This document shows, one piece after another, positions 62,821 through 64,000 of a stretch of 64,000 nucleotides of DNA (its first letter is position 1; every line of letters begins with the position of its first letter). Made by a program: the position numbers and the translations under genes. The stretch is from Arsenophonus sp052174115 (GTDB lineage Bacteria > Pseudomonadota > Gammaproteobacteria > Enterobacterales > Enterobacteriaceae). The notes beneath the pieces are model-generated. The model had not been told where the DNA came from, ran no database searches, and saw nothing but the letters and a program-made list of their open reading frames with translations. The stretch lies in assembly GCA_052174115.1 (NCBI GenBank), contig JBQMRX010000001.1:806001-870000 (forward strand), in the 5' to 3' direction.

Positions 62821-64000
62821 ATTTTTTATAAATAAATTAATCATAATTAATATTATTAATATTTTAATAATAACAAAATACTAAAAAATAGAACTTAATT
62901 AATAAATATTTTAATAAGTGAACGGTATGTTAATTAAATTTAAAATTATCACGAATAGTTAAAATAATAAAATTCATAAATTATTTTTTTTAAAATAAAT
63001 CATAAATCTTTTCTAATATTATAGAAACATCTATATATTTTAATCATTTTTTTAATCTATAAAATTATATTAATTTTTAATAATTCTTAATTAAAAATTA
63101 AAATAATAACTGTATATTATTAATAATATGAATAATTTCATTAAAATAAAAAATATTTATAATATTCTCTATAATTAACAAAATAAATATAAATTTATCT
63201 GTCACTAGTTTTAATTTATTAATTATTATTAATTATTTTAATAAAATATATAGATTTTAAGATATAATTTAATTTTATTTTTTCTGATTTTTAATTAAAT
63301 TAAATAACTTGTTAATTTTATTTTAAATAAAATTAACAAGTTATTTATTATATTTTATTTTATTTTTAATATTTCTTAACAATATTTATTTTTCAAGATC
63401 TTTTTATCATTTATTTTTTGATACAATTAATTTTATTTCTAATAATTTATTTATTAATAACTTATTTATTTTTTCTATATTATTAAAATTTTTAATCTTT
63501 ATTTTAAAAAATATTATTAATATTAATATTTTTCAATTTGAAAAAGTAAATTTTTTACATTTATTAATATAATGATTAAAATTATAAAATATATAACATA
63601 ATATGATTTTATTTTTTTAATAAAGAAAAAAATTCTACGTTAAATATATGATAATAAAAAATTATAATATCATTAAATATAATCTTTATTCTTATTTAAG
63701 GATCATAAGTTTTAAGTAATAATTAAATATTTAAGTTAAATAATTAATAATATGACTAAATAATAATTTAGGATTAAATAATATTAAACGTTAAAATAAG
63801 CATTGATTATTTTAAGTTAATGATATTATTTAATTTTTAATTTTAAATAATAAAATAAAAAATAAGAATTATTTATTATATAACGAATAATTGAATCTAA
63901 ACTATTATTAATTTGTACATTTTAGTTTTAAATTATTTTTATTAGTATCTTAATACATATTGTATACCAAATAATAATTGAATATATTTAAATTATTAAT
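62821..64000. other. Gap at the right edge
   Basis: No gene recognised up to the window end. It holds a perfect palindrome with 23-bp arms at 63301-63347. Confidence 0.5.
63301..63347. repeat. Palindrome with 23-bp arms
   Basis: Arms 63301-63323 and 63325-63347 pair perfectly around a single T; the arms contain AACTTGTTAA, so some G/C is conserved. No gene ends within 500 bp on the left. It may terminate a gene beyond the right edge or be a relic. Confidence 0.6.

Noticed and set aside
1..64000. CRISPR arrays, rRNA genes, insertion sequences, prophage or defence genes
   Set aside because: No regularly spaced repeats, no conserved rRNA sequence, no transposase or integrase motifs, and all long frames are housekeeping genes.

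Overview
The window is chromosome from a heavily reduced, extremely AT-rich gammaproteobacterium. Every recognisable gene has a close Enterobacterales homologue and many local orders match Escherichia coli: rpoH-ftsY-rsmD-tusA-yhhQ, plsB/ubiA, the run rpsB-tsf-pyrH-frr-dxr-uppS-cdsA-rseP-bamA-skp-lpxD-fabZ-lpxA-lpxB-dnaE-accA-tilS, map..dapD, and glyW-cysT-leuZ beside pgsA-uvrC. About 60% of the window is coding. The gaps, up to 2.3 kb, are almost pure A/T, and genes expected in several of them (ftsE/ftsX, rnhB, glnD) are gone. This pattern fits an insect-type bacteriocyte symbiont in mid to late genome erosion. An Arsenophonus-like lineage is my guess, but the sequence alone does not prove the host or genus.

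Layout. 1-9 kb: rpoH, a shortened ftsY, rsmD, tusA, a frameshifted yhhQ and epmA, separated by long decayed gaps. 10-17.6 kb: zur, plsB, ubiA, gmhB. 19.7-43.1 kb: proS, then a nearly unbroken minus-strand block from rpsB down to tilS carrying translation factors, UMP kinase, isoprenoid, undecaprenyl and phospholipid steps, outer-membrane assembly, lipid A synthesis, DNA polymerase III alpha and acetyl-CoA carboxylase alpha. 43.7-47.6 kb: map and dapD. 48.7-51.6 kb: tRNA-Leu, -Cys and -Gly, pgsA, uvrC. 52.4-61.3 kb: a peptide transporter, an alanine/glycine:sodium symporter, lpxL and pyrC. 61.5-62.8 kb: tRNA-Asn and a cold-shock gene with a complete leader and terminator.

Together the genes describe a cell that still builds a Gram-negative envelope: lipid A (lpxA, lpxD, lpxB, lpxL), heptose (gmhB), phospholipid (plsB, cdsA, pgsA, accA, fabZ), BamA/Skp/RseP envelope assembly, and undecaprenyl and diaminopimelate supply (dxr, uppS, dapD). 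It also keeps core replication, translation and pyrimidine synthesis and imports peptides and amino acids.

I found no CRISPR array, rRNA, insertion sequence, prophage or defence island. The most interesting signals are: (1) yhhQ interrupted by one missing T in a T-tract, with the whole C-terminal coding sequence conserved in the next frame, which suggests a very recent lesion, a sequencing error, or rescue by polymerase slippage; (2) very long perfect palindromes (up to 70 bp) in otherwise eroded gaps, some acting as terminators and several with no gene to explain them; (3) a three-arm, mutually exclusive hairpin arrangement upstream of the alanine symporter; (4) mixed loss of encoded CCA ends in the tRNAs.
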